Shown: positions 43,854-51,079 of the stretch, piece after piece
Numbering within the stretch: position 1 is the first letter of the stretch
Layout of the letters: each line of letters starts with the position of its first letter
Assembly: GCA_937905825.1 (NCBI GenBank)
Contig: CALCXM010000182.1
Location: 27,634-91,633, forward strand
Source: an uncultured bacterium
GTDB taxonomy: Bacteria; Planctomycetota; UBA1135; GCA-002686595
Direction: 5' to 3'
Length of the DNA stretch: 64,000 nt
Program-made: the position numbers and the translations under genes
Notes under the pieces: generated by a model
Databases searched by the model: none
Told to the model about the DNA's origin: nothing
Seen by the model: the letters and a program-made list of their open reading frames with translations, nothing else

Positions 43854-44921
43854 TTGAACTCCAGCGGTGAGCCATTGATCGACACGGAGAACGCTAGGGT
43901 CGTCCTCGTCTGCAACGAACTTCAGCCCAACATCGACTTCTTCAAGGAGCGTTTGGGCTTTCGTCTCGACGGGATCTCGCCAGCCGATGCACCAAAGGTT
44001 GCGTTGATGTCGGGTCGCGGGCTGAGTCTTGAACTTCGCAAAGGATTGGAAGGCTCCCCCACTCACCTACGCATCGGGTCAGGTCAGGAGAGCGAACTGC
44101 GAGCGCCCAACGGCACGCTCGTCGAGCTACGGCCGAGTGCGCCAGAGGTCAGCCTGCCGCCAATCCAGCAGGAACTCGTGATCACGCGCTTGCAGAGCGA
44201 ACGGGGCTGGGGCACGGGCAGGGCGGGAATGCAATACCGCGACTTGATCCCTGGACGACTCGGAGGTCGCTTCATCGCTTCGCACATTCGCATCCCCAAG
44301 GGCGGCCCCGTGCCCGACTCGGTGCACTACCACCACATTCGCTTCCAGATGATCTTCTGCGTGAAGGGCTGGGTGCGCGTTGCTTACGAGGATCAAGGGG
44401 AGCCGCAACGCTTGGAAGCTGGAGACTGCTTTTTGCAACCTCCCGGCATGCGCCATCAAGTCTTGGAAAGCTCCGATGGACTCGAAGTGATCGAGATCGC
44501 TTCCCCCGCGGAACACGACACCTGGATGGATCACGATTTGGTCCTGCCCAGCGCATCCGTCCAAGCGAATCGCGAGTTCGAGGGTCAGCGCTTCGTCTTC
44601 CACCAGGCCAGCCAAACCCCCTGGATAGCTCACGTCATCGACGGCTTCGAACGACGAGACCTGGGAATCGGAGCGGCCACTGGCGGGCTCGCGCAAGTCG
44701 CAGTCTTGCGGCCGCGAGCAGGGCACAAACCGCGGGCGCCTTGGCCAAGTCCAAAGGAGTTCCTCTTCCTCTATGTGCTTCGCGGCGGGCTCGCCTTGGA
44801 GCAGAGTGGCGGAGAGGGATTCCAGCTAGCAGCCGGCGACTGCGCAAGCCTGCCCCCCGGTGAGGCATGGACCCTTGGCGCACTCGACGACCAGCTCGAG
44901 TGGCTGGAAGTCCGGCTCTAG
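43854..44921 (+). CDS. Glyoxalase-fold plus tandem cupin domain protein
   Basis: 355 aa. The only plausible starts are non-ATG; TTG at 43854 gives the full N-terminus, 10 bp after the upstream TAG, which suggests co-transcription with the candidate selenoprotein. Residues about 1-90 resemble a vicinal-oxygen-chelate (glyoxalase/bleomycin) domain (VVLVCNELQPNIDFFKERLGFRLDG). Two cupin barrels follow: SHIRIPKGGPVPDSVHYHHIRFQMIFCVKGWVRV ... LEAGDCFLQPPGMRHQVLE (about 140-210), and AVLRPRAGHKPRAPWPSPKEFLFLYVLRGGLAL ... LAAGDCASLPPGEAWTL near the C-terminus. The first cupin keeps the HxH metal motif (YHH) and distal His; the second looks degenerate. Enzymatic role unknown. Confidence 0.75.
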   Translation: MNSSGEPLIDTENARVVLVCNELQPNIDFFKERLGFRLDGISPADAPKVALMSGRGLSLELRKGLEGSPTHLRIGSGQESELRAPNGTLVELRPSAPEVSLPPIQQELVITRLQSERGWGTGRAGMQYRDLIPGRLGGRFIASHIRIPKGGPVPDSVHYHHIRFQMIFCVKGWVRVAYEDQGEPQRLEAGDCFLQPPGMRHQVLESSDGLEVIEIASPAEHDTWMDHDLVLPSASVQANREFEGQRFVFHQASQTPWIAHVIDGFERRDLGIGAATGGLAQVAVLRPRAGHKPRAPWPSPKEFLFLYVLRGGLALEQSGGEGFQLAAGDCASLPPGEAWTLGALDDQLEWLEVRL

Positions 44922-44928
44922 CGTTCAA

Positions 44929-45684
44929 TCACTTCACGATCGTCGCCGACTTGATGAAATCGAGCTTCGGGAAGTCTTGCTTGAGGTAGGTATTGCCCTC
45001 GAACATGACCCGGCTCTGGTCCGGCCCCGTGGGGGGCTTGTCGCCATAGCCCGAGAACAAAGAGTCGACCACGTCCATGCCCGCGGTCACTTCACCTATC
45101 GCTCCGAAGCCCATCGAGTCCAATCGGCTGCTGTCCCTCATGTTGATGAAGAACTGCACGCTCCGGCTATTCGGTCCCCCCATGGCGAAGGTCAGCCGTC
45201 CGCGCAGGTTGCCCTGCAACACTGGCTCGTCCTTGATCGTCGCGTTCAGCCAGGGATCCGAGATGTTTGGGTCTGCGTGCAATCCGAACTGCGCGATGTA
45301 GCCCTGAATCACCCGAAAGAAGCTCGTCTCGACGAAGTAGCCCGCCTCTACCATGTTGTAGAGACGGTCCACACCCAAGGGCGACCAAGCGCGGTGAACG
45401 AGAATCGTGATGTCGCCCTTCGTGGTCTCGAACTTCACGCTGAACTCATCGGGAGCGGTGGCTGTGAAGGTCTCCGGCTTCTTGATGTTCGGCCCGGACT
45501 CTTCCTTGGCTGCGGCGGGCTTGAGGTCCGGCTCCGGCTCCGGCACCGGATCGACAACCGGTTCAACCACAGGAGCCGGCGCTTCGCTGACGGTCCTCCC
45601 TTGAGAGTGATCAGGCTCAGCCTCCGTGCCACAGGCGAAGAGGACCAAGGACGACAAGAGGACGGCGGCGATGCGTGAAGACAT
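44929..45684 (-). CDS. Lipoprotein cyclophilin-type peptidyl-prolyl isomerase
   Basis: 251 aa. N-terminal lipobox (SLVLFACG, Cys18), a Pro/Glu/Val-rich linker (about 30-70), then a cyclophilin domain: VKFETTKGDITILVHRAWSPLGVDRLYNMVEAGYFVETSFFRVIQGYIAQFG ... LTFAMGGPNSRSVQFFINM ... GFGAIGEVTAGMDVVDSL. FFRVI and QFFINM contain the active-site Arg and Phe/Gln region. Envelope protein folding is the likely role. It is convergent with the cupin gene and 50 bp downstream of the Trx-MsrA candidate selenoprotein, on the same strand. Confidence 0.9.
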   Translation of the reverse strand: MSSRIAAVLLSSLVLFACGTEAEPDHSQGRTVSEAPAPVVEPVVDPVPEPEPDLKPAAAKEESGPNIKKPETFTATAPDEFSVKFETTKGDITILVHRAWSPLGVDRLYNMVEAGYFVETSFFRVIQGYIAQFGLHADPNISDPWLNATIKDEPVLQGNLRGRLTFAMGGPNSRSVQFFINMRDSSRLDSMGFGAIGEVTAGMDVVDSLFSGYGDKPPTGPDQSRVMFEGNTYLKQDFPKLDFIKSATIVK

Positions 45685-45735
45685 AGGGTATTGCTGGTTC
45701 TGTGGAGACTAGCGGGGGAGCGATTCTTTGTCGCG

Positions 45736-46785
45736 TTATCGCGACAAACGGGCGCGTAAGCGATCTTCGTAGGTAGCCATCTCGGCCAACTTCGTAGGGC
45801 GCTCGAAGCCATCCAACCCGTTTGCTTGGCCAGCCAGAACGCCCTGCACTTGCTTCGCCAAATCTCGCTGCCTCGGAGACAACCAAGCTTCGGCGTCCTG
45901 CTTCGTCCCGAGAGCTGAATTAACTCGGCGCGCTTGCAAGGGGCTCAGGGGCAAGTGCTGGAGTGGCGAGCGCTTGAGGTAATAGAGCTGATCCGATTCC
46001 TTGCTGACGCGCAGGCTGCCCTCCATGGCCACCGCCGCGTCCCCGACTTTAGAGCGCGCCAGCTCGAGCTGCTCAGCGGTCGTTGTGAACACGCGCGCCG
46101 TGCAACTCTTGGACTTTGCGAATTCGACGAGCTCCCCGAAGTCGACCCGACTCGCCAGGTAACTCACTTCAACGACTTCTAGTTCTTGATGCCACGCTGC
46201 CCGCGTGGAGACGACACCGGGTACAGATCCCAGGTGCGCCTCACCCTCCCAGAATCAGTACATGGCGAAGGAAGCGACTTGCACTTCCTCGCTCGATGTC
46301 TCGTCCCAAAGGGTGGAGAGCCAAGCGGGCACTGGCTGCTGCGCGGCTTCGAGCACCTGCACCACACGGGATGTCACGTCACCAAGATCCCAAACCCGAT
46401 CCTTGCGCGGCAGAATGTCTTTGCCCTGGCCGTCGACAAAACGCATCACCGGATTGTTCCAGGTGGGCTCGTCGAAACGCTCGAGCACTCCCTTCTCGTA
46501 GCCCTCCACGTTGTTGCGAATCATCACGGGCGTGAAGAGCGTCTCCGCAGCTTCGACCAACAACGGGTAACTGAGTGGGCCTTCCCCGAAGGCCTTGCAG
46601 GTGCTTCAGCCAGGGACTTCCTGAAACTGGAGCCAGACAGGCTTTCCCGTCTTTGTGGAATCCGCGAGCGCTGGCTCGAGCGTCCGTTGCCATGCGACCC
46701 GACCAAATTCAGTGGGCGCTTCTTCGTTCGGTTGGGCAGTCGCGCAAGCGGCGAGTGCCAGGGTGGTGAGTGCTATGGCCTTCAT
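45736..46785 (-). CDS. Candidate selenoprotein: VPGU thioredoxin-like domain fused to MsrA-like domain, two in-frame UGA codons
   Basis: From ATG 46785 the frame runs 349 codons to the stop at 45736, interrupted only by TGA at codon 60 (46606-46608) and codon 177 (46255-46257). A signal peptide (MKAIALTTLALAACATAQ) precedes a thioredoxin-like domain, KPVWLQFQEVPG-U60-STCKAFGEGPLSYPLLVEAAE, where the UGA takes the place of the first Cys of a CxxC motif. After PAWLSTLWDETSSEEVQVASF comes AMY-U177-FWEGEAHLGSVPGVVST, which aligns with the catalytic GCFW..E...LPGV.ST of methionine sulfoxide reductase A with Sec in place of the catalytic Cys. I recall an annotated (seleno)protein family named for a VPGUxxT motif, supporting the first UGA. 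Standard callers break this gene into two or three fragments. Confidence 0.82.
46215..46236 (-). promoter_or_regulatory. Possible SECIS-like hairpin after YUFW codon
   Basis: CACC-T-GGG pairs with CCC-GGTG around loop ATCTGTA, a 7-bp stem with one bulged U, apical loop 26 bases after the UGA. A smaller alternative, GGGTG/CACCT with loop AGGCG, lies closer (13 bases). Neither is as clean as the hairpins after the other three UGAs. Confidence 0.35.
46255..46257 (-). other. Candidate Sec codon UGA, residue 177 (YUFW)
   Basis: In-frame TGA at the position of the MsrA catalytic Cys (AMY-U-FWEGE). Confidence 0.78.
46578..46594 (-). promoter_or_regulatory. SECIS-like hairpin after VPGU codon
   Basis: On the minus strand GGCCTTC (46594-46588) and GAAGGCC (46584-46578) form a perfect 7-bp stem with loop GGG, or a 6-bp stem with pentaloop CGGGG beginning 17 bases after the UGA. 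G occupies the early loop positions. Confidence 0.55.
46606..46608 (-). other. Candidate Sec codon UGA, residue 60 (VPGU)
   Basis: In-frame TGA inside VPG-U-STC, the thioredoxin-like active site. Confidence 0.78.
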
Positions 46786-46879
46786 GAGGCCGCCTACAGT
46801 AACCGCGGGCGGCTGTGACCGCCAAAGTTCTCCGCGGGGCGCGGAGCCCCCCCTCTCTGCTCGGGAGTCTGGCAGCCCC

Positions 46880-47428
46880 TTAGGCGGCCCGGCTCTCGCG
46901 GTTGTCGAAGTTGAAAATCGCCTTCTCGCCGAGCACGTGCTGACCCAGCTTCTCGGTGTACTCGCCGGATCCGTTCATCCCGAGCACCTTCTTCCAGAAG
47001 CCGATGGCCCGCGGACTGTTGGGGTACGTGGTGATCTCCCAGTTTCCGCGGTGGAGGTCAAAGCCCTGCTGCGCAGATTGCTCGGCCACTCCCTTGCCCC
47101 GGAAGCTGTGCAGGATGAAGAACTCCTCAACGATGAAGTCCGCCTTGATCTGGTGGGGAATGTGCGGGGGGGAGGCGATGATGTTGAATCCCGCGGGCAA
47201 GCCGTCTGCATAGACCAAGTAGGGAAAGATCCCTCCCGGGTGCTGCCACCAGCCGTCCAGAGTCCCCTCCAAGTCGAAGTAGGAGGCGATGTCGTGGGAG
47301 GCCCCGACGATGCCGTGCTTGTTCGGGCGCCGGCCATCGAACTCCGAGATGTCGTTCACGTAGAGCGGCCAGAGGTTCTTGACGATGTAGGCATCGTCCC
47401 GGTCCGTTAGTTTGAGCTCAACATTCAT
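46880..47428 (-). CDS. GNAT-family N-acetyltransferase
   Basis: 182 aa from the ATG at 47428. The acetyl-CoA region is EEFFILHSFRGKGVAEQSAQQ (Q/RxxGxG/A type) followed by WEITTYPNSPRAIGFWKKVLG, matching GNAT motifs A and B. YLVYADGLPAGFNII is the usual strand pair before motif A. The substrate is unknown. It is separated by 94 bp from the selenoprotein candidate start and shares its strand, so co-transcription is possible. Confidence 0.82.
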   Translation of the reverse strand: MNVELKLTDRDDAYIVKNLWPLYVNDISEFDGRRPNKHGIVGASHDIASYFDLEGTLDGWWQHPGGIFPYLVYADGLPAGFNIIASPPHIPHQIKADFIVEEFFILHSFRGKGVAEQSAQQGFDLHRGNWEITTYPNSPRAIGFWKKVLGMNGSGEYTEKLGQHVLGEKAIFNFDNRESRAA

Positions 47429-47970
47429 GGGGTCGTTCGCTGCTAGGGTCACTTGCGCTAGGAATCTCGGGGGTGTCCAGCACCGGATTCGGCACAAAGG
47501 GCGGATGGCTCATGCCCCAATTTCTCGCCCCAGGGGCCGGACCCAATATAGGGGTGGGCTTCACCCAAACTCGGAGCAGGCAAACCCGGGCCAGCACCTG
47601 AAAACCCGCCCTGAGGGCCCGCTCTGCCCCCTAGGACCTGTCATCGTGACAGGCGAGAAGTAGGCGCCCGAACCATCCTGCCAGGTTGGCAGCTGACGCC
47701 GGATCCTATCCAACGAGCTCCAGAAGGGCTTCTGAGAAGGCGCGCGGATCCTCCATAAGCGAATAGGCAATAAGGGTTTATGGCACCCACTAGGCAATCC
47801 GCCAAGCCCCTTGGGGACGGGCAGGGGAACGTAGGGCCCACAAAGCTGCCCCCCTATCCACCCCTCCGGGCGCCGGGGGTAGCAATCCACCCCAGCCCCA
47901 GCGGCGGTCAGACCTTTGGCACGGCGATTGCTTTCTGCGGGCCCGCACGGAGATTTCCGGCGCCCCCTAC
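47429..47970. other. Intergenic region upstream of response regulator and groESL
   Basis: 542 bp without a supported gene. It contains a perfect 7-bp inverted repeat CCTGTCA-TCG-TGACAGG at 47637-47653, which could be an operator. No CIRCE element (TTAGCACTC-N9-GAGTGCTAA) is visible here or directly before groES. Confidence 0.45.
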
Positions 47971-48372
47971 ATGATGTCCATCGACCGCAGAATCCTCATC
48001 GCTGACGACGACATCGAGATCCGTCTCGGTGTTGCGGATCTGTTGGAGCCCCTCGGTCTCGAGATCATGCTGGCAGAAACCGGCACTCAGGCCCTGCAGA
48101 TCCTGCGCAACGGCGGCATGCACTTGGCGCTCTTGGACTACCGCATGCCTGGAGCCACTGGGCTCGACATCCTGGCGGCGATTCAAAACGAGTTGATGAA
48201 CATCCCCGCCATCCTGTACTCCGCCGACGCTGCAGGCGACGTGGGCATCCTTGCCATGCAAGCCGGCGCCTTCGCCGTGCTCTCCAAGCCGGTCGTGCCG
48301 GCCGTCTTGCGTCGGGAAGTCGTCCGCGCTCTCAAACTCCCGCCTTCCATGGGACTTACTGGCCTCGCCTAA
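47971..48372 (+). CDS. Single-domain response regulator
   Basis: 133 aa receiver domain: acidic cluster IADDDIEIR, phospho-acceptor Asp56 (ALLDYRMPG), Ser in LYSADA and Lys in VLSKPV. No output domain. The first codons are ATG ATG; either can serve. It is 80 bp upstream of groES on the same strand, separated by a hairpin at 48390-48410, so linkage to the chaperonin genes is uncertain. No histidine kinase gene is adjacent. Confidence 0.9.
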   Translation: MMSIDRRILIADDDIEIRLGVADLLEPLGLEIMLAETGTQALQILRNGGMHLALLDYRMPGATGLDILAAIQNELMNIPAILYSADAAGDVGILAMQAGAFAVLSKPVVPAVLRREVVRALKLPPSMGLTGLA

Positions 48373-48389
48373 GTCCCCGCTTTCGTTCA

Positions 48390-48410
48390 ACCGTCGCTCC
48401 CTGCGGCGGT
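48390..48410 (+). terminator. Hairpin between response regulator and groES
   Basis: ACCGTCGC (48390-48397) and GCGGCGGT (48403-48410) form an 8-bp stem with one T-G pair and a TCCCT loop, followed by CACTTCTCAACACTTTCTC. It may terminate the response-regulator transcript or structure the groES leader. Confidence 0.4.
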
Positions 48411-48452
48411 CACTTCTCAACACTTTCTCTTCAACAACAAACAGAACTAGTC

Positions 48453-48785
48453 ATGGCCGCCAAAACCAAAGCCGCCCCCAAGAAAAGCACCAAAGTCGGT
48501 ATCCGTCCCCTCGGCGAGCGCATGCTCGTCCAGCGCGTCGAGGCTGAGGCCAAGAGCGCCGGCGGCATCCTGCTGCCCGAGTCCGCTAAGGAGAAGCCCA
48601 AAGAGGGCATCGTGATCGCACTTGGCGAAGGCCGCATGCTCGAGAGCGGTGAGCGCGCCGATTGGTCCGTCGTCGTTGGCGACCGCGTCCTCTTCACCAG
48701 CTATGGCGGCACCGACGTCAAGTACAACGGTCAGGAATACCTGATCATGGAAGAGCGCGACATCCTCGCGGTCATCCAAGGCTAA
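48453..48785 (+). CDS. groES: Co-chaperonin GroES
   Basis: 110 aa, slightly long because of a Lys/Ala-rich N-terminal extension (MAAKTKAAPKKSTK). The core is canonical: GIRPLGERMLVQRVEAEAKSAGGILLPESAKEKPKEGIV (containing the mobile loop), VGDRVLFTSYGGTDVKYNGQEYLIM and EERDILAVI. It caps the GroEL ring. The leader is AT-richer than its surroundings and lacks a clear Shine-Dalgarno. groEL follows after 41 bp. Confidence 0.97.
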   Translation: MAAKTKAAPKKSTKVGIRPLGERMLVQRVEAEAKSAGGILLPESAKEKPKEGIVIALGEGRMLESGERADWSVVVGDRVLFTSYGGTDVKYNGQEYLIMEERDILAVIQG

Positions 48786-48826
48786 TCGCCGAATTCGATC
48801 TAATCACCAACCGTTAAGAGCGAACC

Positions 48827-50443
48827 ATGGCTAAGCAAATTTCCTACGACGCCACCGCGCGCGAGCACATCAAGAATGGTGTGATGCAACTCGCCCGTGC
48901 CGTCAAGACGACCCTCGGCCCCCGTGGCCGGAACGTCATCATCGAGAAGAACTTCGGCAGCCCGACGGTCACCAAGGACGGTGTCACGGTCAGCAAAGAG
49001 ATCGACCTCGAAGATCCCTACGAGAACATGGGCGCGCAGCTCGTCAAGCAGGTCGCTTCACAAACGAACGACCAAGCTGGCGACGGCACCACGACCGCAA
49101 CGGTTTTGGCCGAAGCGATCTTCCTCGAAGGTCTTAAGAACGTCACCGCCGGCGCCAACCCGGTTGCCCTCAAGCGTGGCATGGACGCTGGCGTCGCCGC
49201 CGCCGTGGCCGCTCTTGAAAAGGCTGCCAAGCCCGTCAAGAGTTCTGCCGAGATCACCCAAGTCGGCACGATCGCTTCCAACGGCGACCAAGAAGTCGGC
49301 GAGATGATCTCGAAGGCAATGGACCGCGTCGGCAAAGACGGGGTCATCACCTGTGAAGAAGGCAGCGGTCTCGAGACCAACGTCGAGTGGGTCGAAGGCA
49401 TGCAGTTCGACAAGGGCTACCTTAGCCCGCACTTCATCACGGACGCCACCACGATGGAGTGCGTGCTCGAAAACCCGTTGATCCTCGTGCACGAGAAGAA
49501 GATCTCCTCCATCAAGGAGATGATCCCGCTGCTCGAGCAGGTCGCTCAGAAAGGTCGCCCGATCCTTCTGATCGCCGAGGACATTGAAGGCGAAGCTCTC
49601 GCGACGTTGGTGGTCAACCGCCTACGTAGTTCCTTCTCTTGCTGCGCCGTCAAAGCCCCTGGCTTTGGTGATCGTCGCAAGTCCATGATGGAAGACATCG
49701 CTGTCCTGACGGGCGCCACCCCGGTGCTCGAAGCACTCGGTGGAAACCTTGAGTCCACCACCCTGGCCGAGCTTGGTACCGCCAAGAAAGTCGTCATCTC
49801 CAAGGACAACACCCTCATCATCGAGGGCGCTGGCACGAAGGCCGCGATCACTGGCCGCATCGAACAGATCAAGGCCGAGATCGCAACCGTCAAGTCCGAC
49901 TACGACGCTGAGAAGCTGCAGGAACGTCTTGCCAAGCTCTCCGGCGGCGTTGCTCAGATCAACGTTGGTGGTGCTACCGAGTCGGAAGTCAAAGAGAAGA
50001 AGGCCCGCGTCGAAGACGCTTTGCACGCGACCCGCGCTGCTGTCGAAGAGGGCATCGTCCCCGGCGGCGGAACGGCTCTCGTCAACGCGATCCCCGCAGT
50101 GGAAGCCTTGGCCCTCAAAGGTGACGAGCGCGTCGGTGCGATGATCATTCGCCGCGCCCTCGAAGCTCCGATGCGCCAGATCGCTGCGAACGCTGGTCAG
50201 GATGGCTCGGTCATCCTGCAGAACGTGCGCGCCGGTAAGGGTGCAGCGTTCGGCTACAACGCAGCCACGGGCGAGTACGAAGACCTGATCAAGGCCGGCG
50301 TCATCGATCCCAAGAAGGTCTGCCGTGTCGCTTTGCAGAACGCCGCTTCCGTGGCGAGCTTGCTGCTGACGACGGACGCTCTGGTAAGTGAAGCCCCCGC
50401 GCGTGCGAAGGCATCCGCTGGCGGCCACAGCCACAGCCACTAG
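48827..50443 (+). CDS. groEL: Chaperonin GroEL
   Basis: 538 aa, complete. Family landmarks: TLGPRGRNVIIEKNFGSPTVTKDGVTVSKEI, DGTTTATVLAEAI (with the catalytic Asp), AAVEEGIVPGGGTALV. Folds client proteins in ATP-driven double rings with GroES. The C-terminal tail is not the usual Gly-Gly-Met repeat but AKASAGGHSHSH, a His-rich end. A strong terminator follows at 50486. Confidence 0.98.
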   Translation: MAKQISYDATAREHIKNGVMQLARAVKTTLGPRGRNVIIEKNFGSPTVTKDGVTVSKEIDLEDPYENMGAQLVKQVASQTNDQAGDGTTTATVLAEAIFLEGLKNVTAGANPVALKRGMDAGVAAAVAALEKAAKPVKSSAEITQVGTIASNGDQEVGEMISKAMDRVGKDGVITCEEGSGLETNVEWVEGMQFDKGYLSPHFITDATTMECVLENPLILVHEKKISSIKEMIPLLEQVAQKGRPILLIAEDIEGEALATLVVNRLRSSFSCCAVKAPGFGDRRKSMMEDIAVLTGATPVLEALGGNLESTTLAELGTAKKVVISKDNTLIIEGAGTKAAITGRIEQIKAEIATVKSDYDAEKLQERLAKLSGGVAQINVGGATESEVKEKKARVEDALHATRAAVEEGIVPGGGTALVNAIPAVEALALKGDERVGAMIIRRALEAPMRQIAANAGQDGSVILQNVRAGKGAAFGYNAATGEYEDLIKAGVIDPKKVCRVALQNAASVASLLLTTDALVSEAPARAKASAGGHSHSH

Positions 50444-50485
50444 TTGAGCGCCTAGCTGCGGGCCCCGGTCCCCAGCAACAAGAAC

Positions 50486-50520
50486 AGAGCTGCCGTCCCC
50501 ATCCCGGGGGCGGCAGCTCT
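50486..50520 (+). terminator. Intrinsic terminator of groESL
   Basis: AGAGCTGCCG / CGGCAGCTCT 10-bp stem continued by CCCC/GGGG around an ATCCC loop, followed by TCTTCGTT. Confidence 0.9.
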
Positions 50521-50583
50521 TCTTCGTTGGAGCCTCGCCGCTCGCAGCCTCACTTCAAGGCTCGCAAGGCCGGGGCTCGCACG

Positions 50584-50907
50584 CTAGTTGTCTTTGCCGC
50601 GAAAGAGGCCCACGGCAGTCTCGGGAGTCTCTGACTCGAAGCGCCAGGCCTCGGAACGCGCATCGTCCACGTAGAGCGCAGCGCAAACAGAACACTGCCA
50701 AGCCAAGCGTGTCTCGCGATTCAATCGCGCCCGAATCGCCATGCAGGCGGCCTCCTTCTCCGCTGCTGTCGGGCCCGACTGTTCAATGGCCGCGTCTATG
50801 GCGTCGAGAACATCCCCCCAGCTTTGGTCGGGGAAGACACGCGCCTTGTTTGGCATTCCGTCGGCCCCATCGATAATCTGATGACCACACGCACAGTTGA
50901 TTTTCAT
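50584..50907 (-). CDS. Small conserved-looking zinc-type protein
   Basis: 107 aa, soluble. It begins MKINCACGHQIIDG (CxC) and later has WQCSVCAALYVDD (CxxC), which together could form a zinc site. The middle is helical (DVLDAIDAAIEQSG ... EAACMAIRARL). Function unknown. It is convergent with groEL. Confidence 0.7.
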   Translation of the reverse strand: MKINCACGHQIIDGADGMPNKARVFPDQSWGDVLDAIDAAIEQSGPTAAEKEAACMAIRARLNRETRLAWQCSVCAALYVDDARSEAWRFESETPETAVGLFRGKDN

Positions 50908-51079
50908 CGTAGTTTCGTCTCGGACAAGGGGGACGCGCCAATCACGGGAGGGTTCACAGGTGGTGTTCCCTTAGGCATCCGGCGTCCCTCGGTGGCCTGG
51001 CTCAAGCGTACCGAAACGCGTGCGCACTTTTCCCATGGAGGGTTCCGTGAGCCATCGGATCTTGATCTCCCGCTGGCTT

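Noticed and set aside
46379..46706. Minus-strand open frames at 46379-46693 and 46524-46706
   Set aside because: They lie in other frames over the Trx-MsrA gene, are Arg/Ser-rich and lack family features; they are shadows of that gene.
47429..48452. CIRCE/HrcA operator for groESL
   Set aside because: No TTAGCACTC-N9-GAGTGCTAA or close variant is visible.
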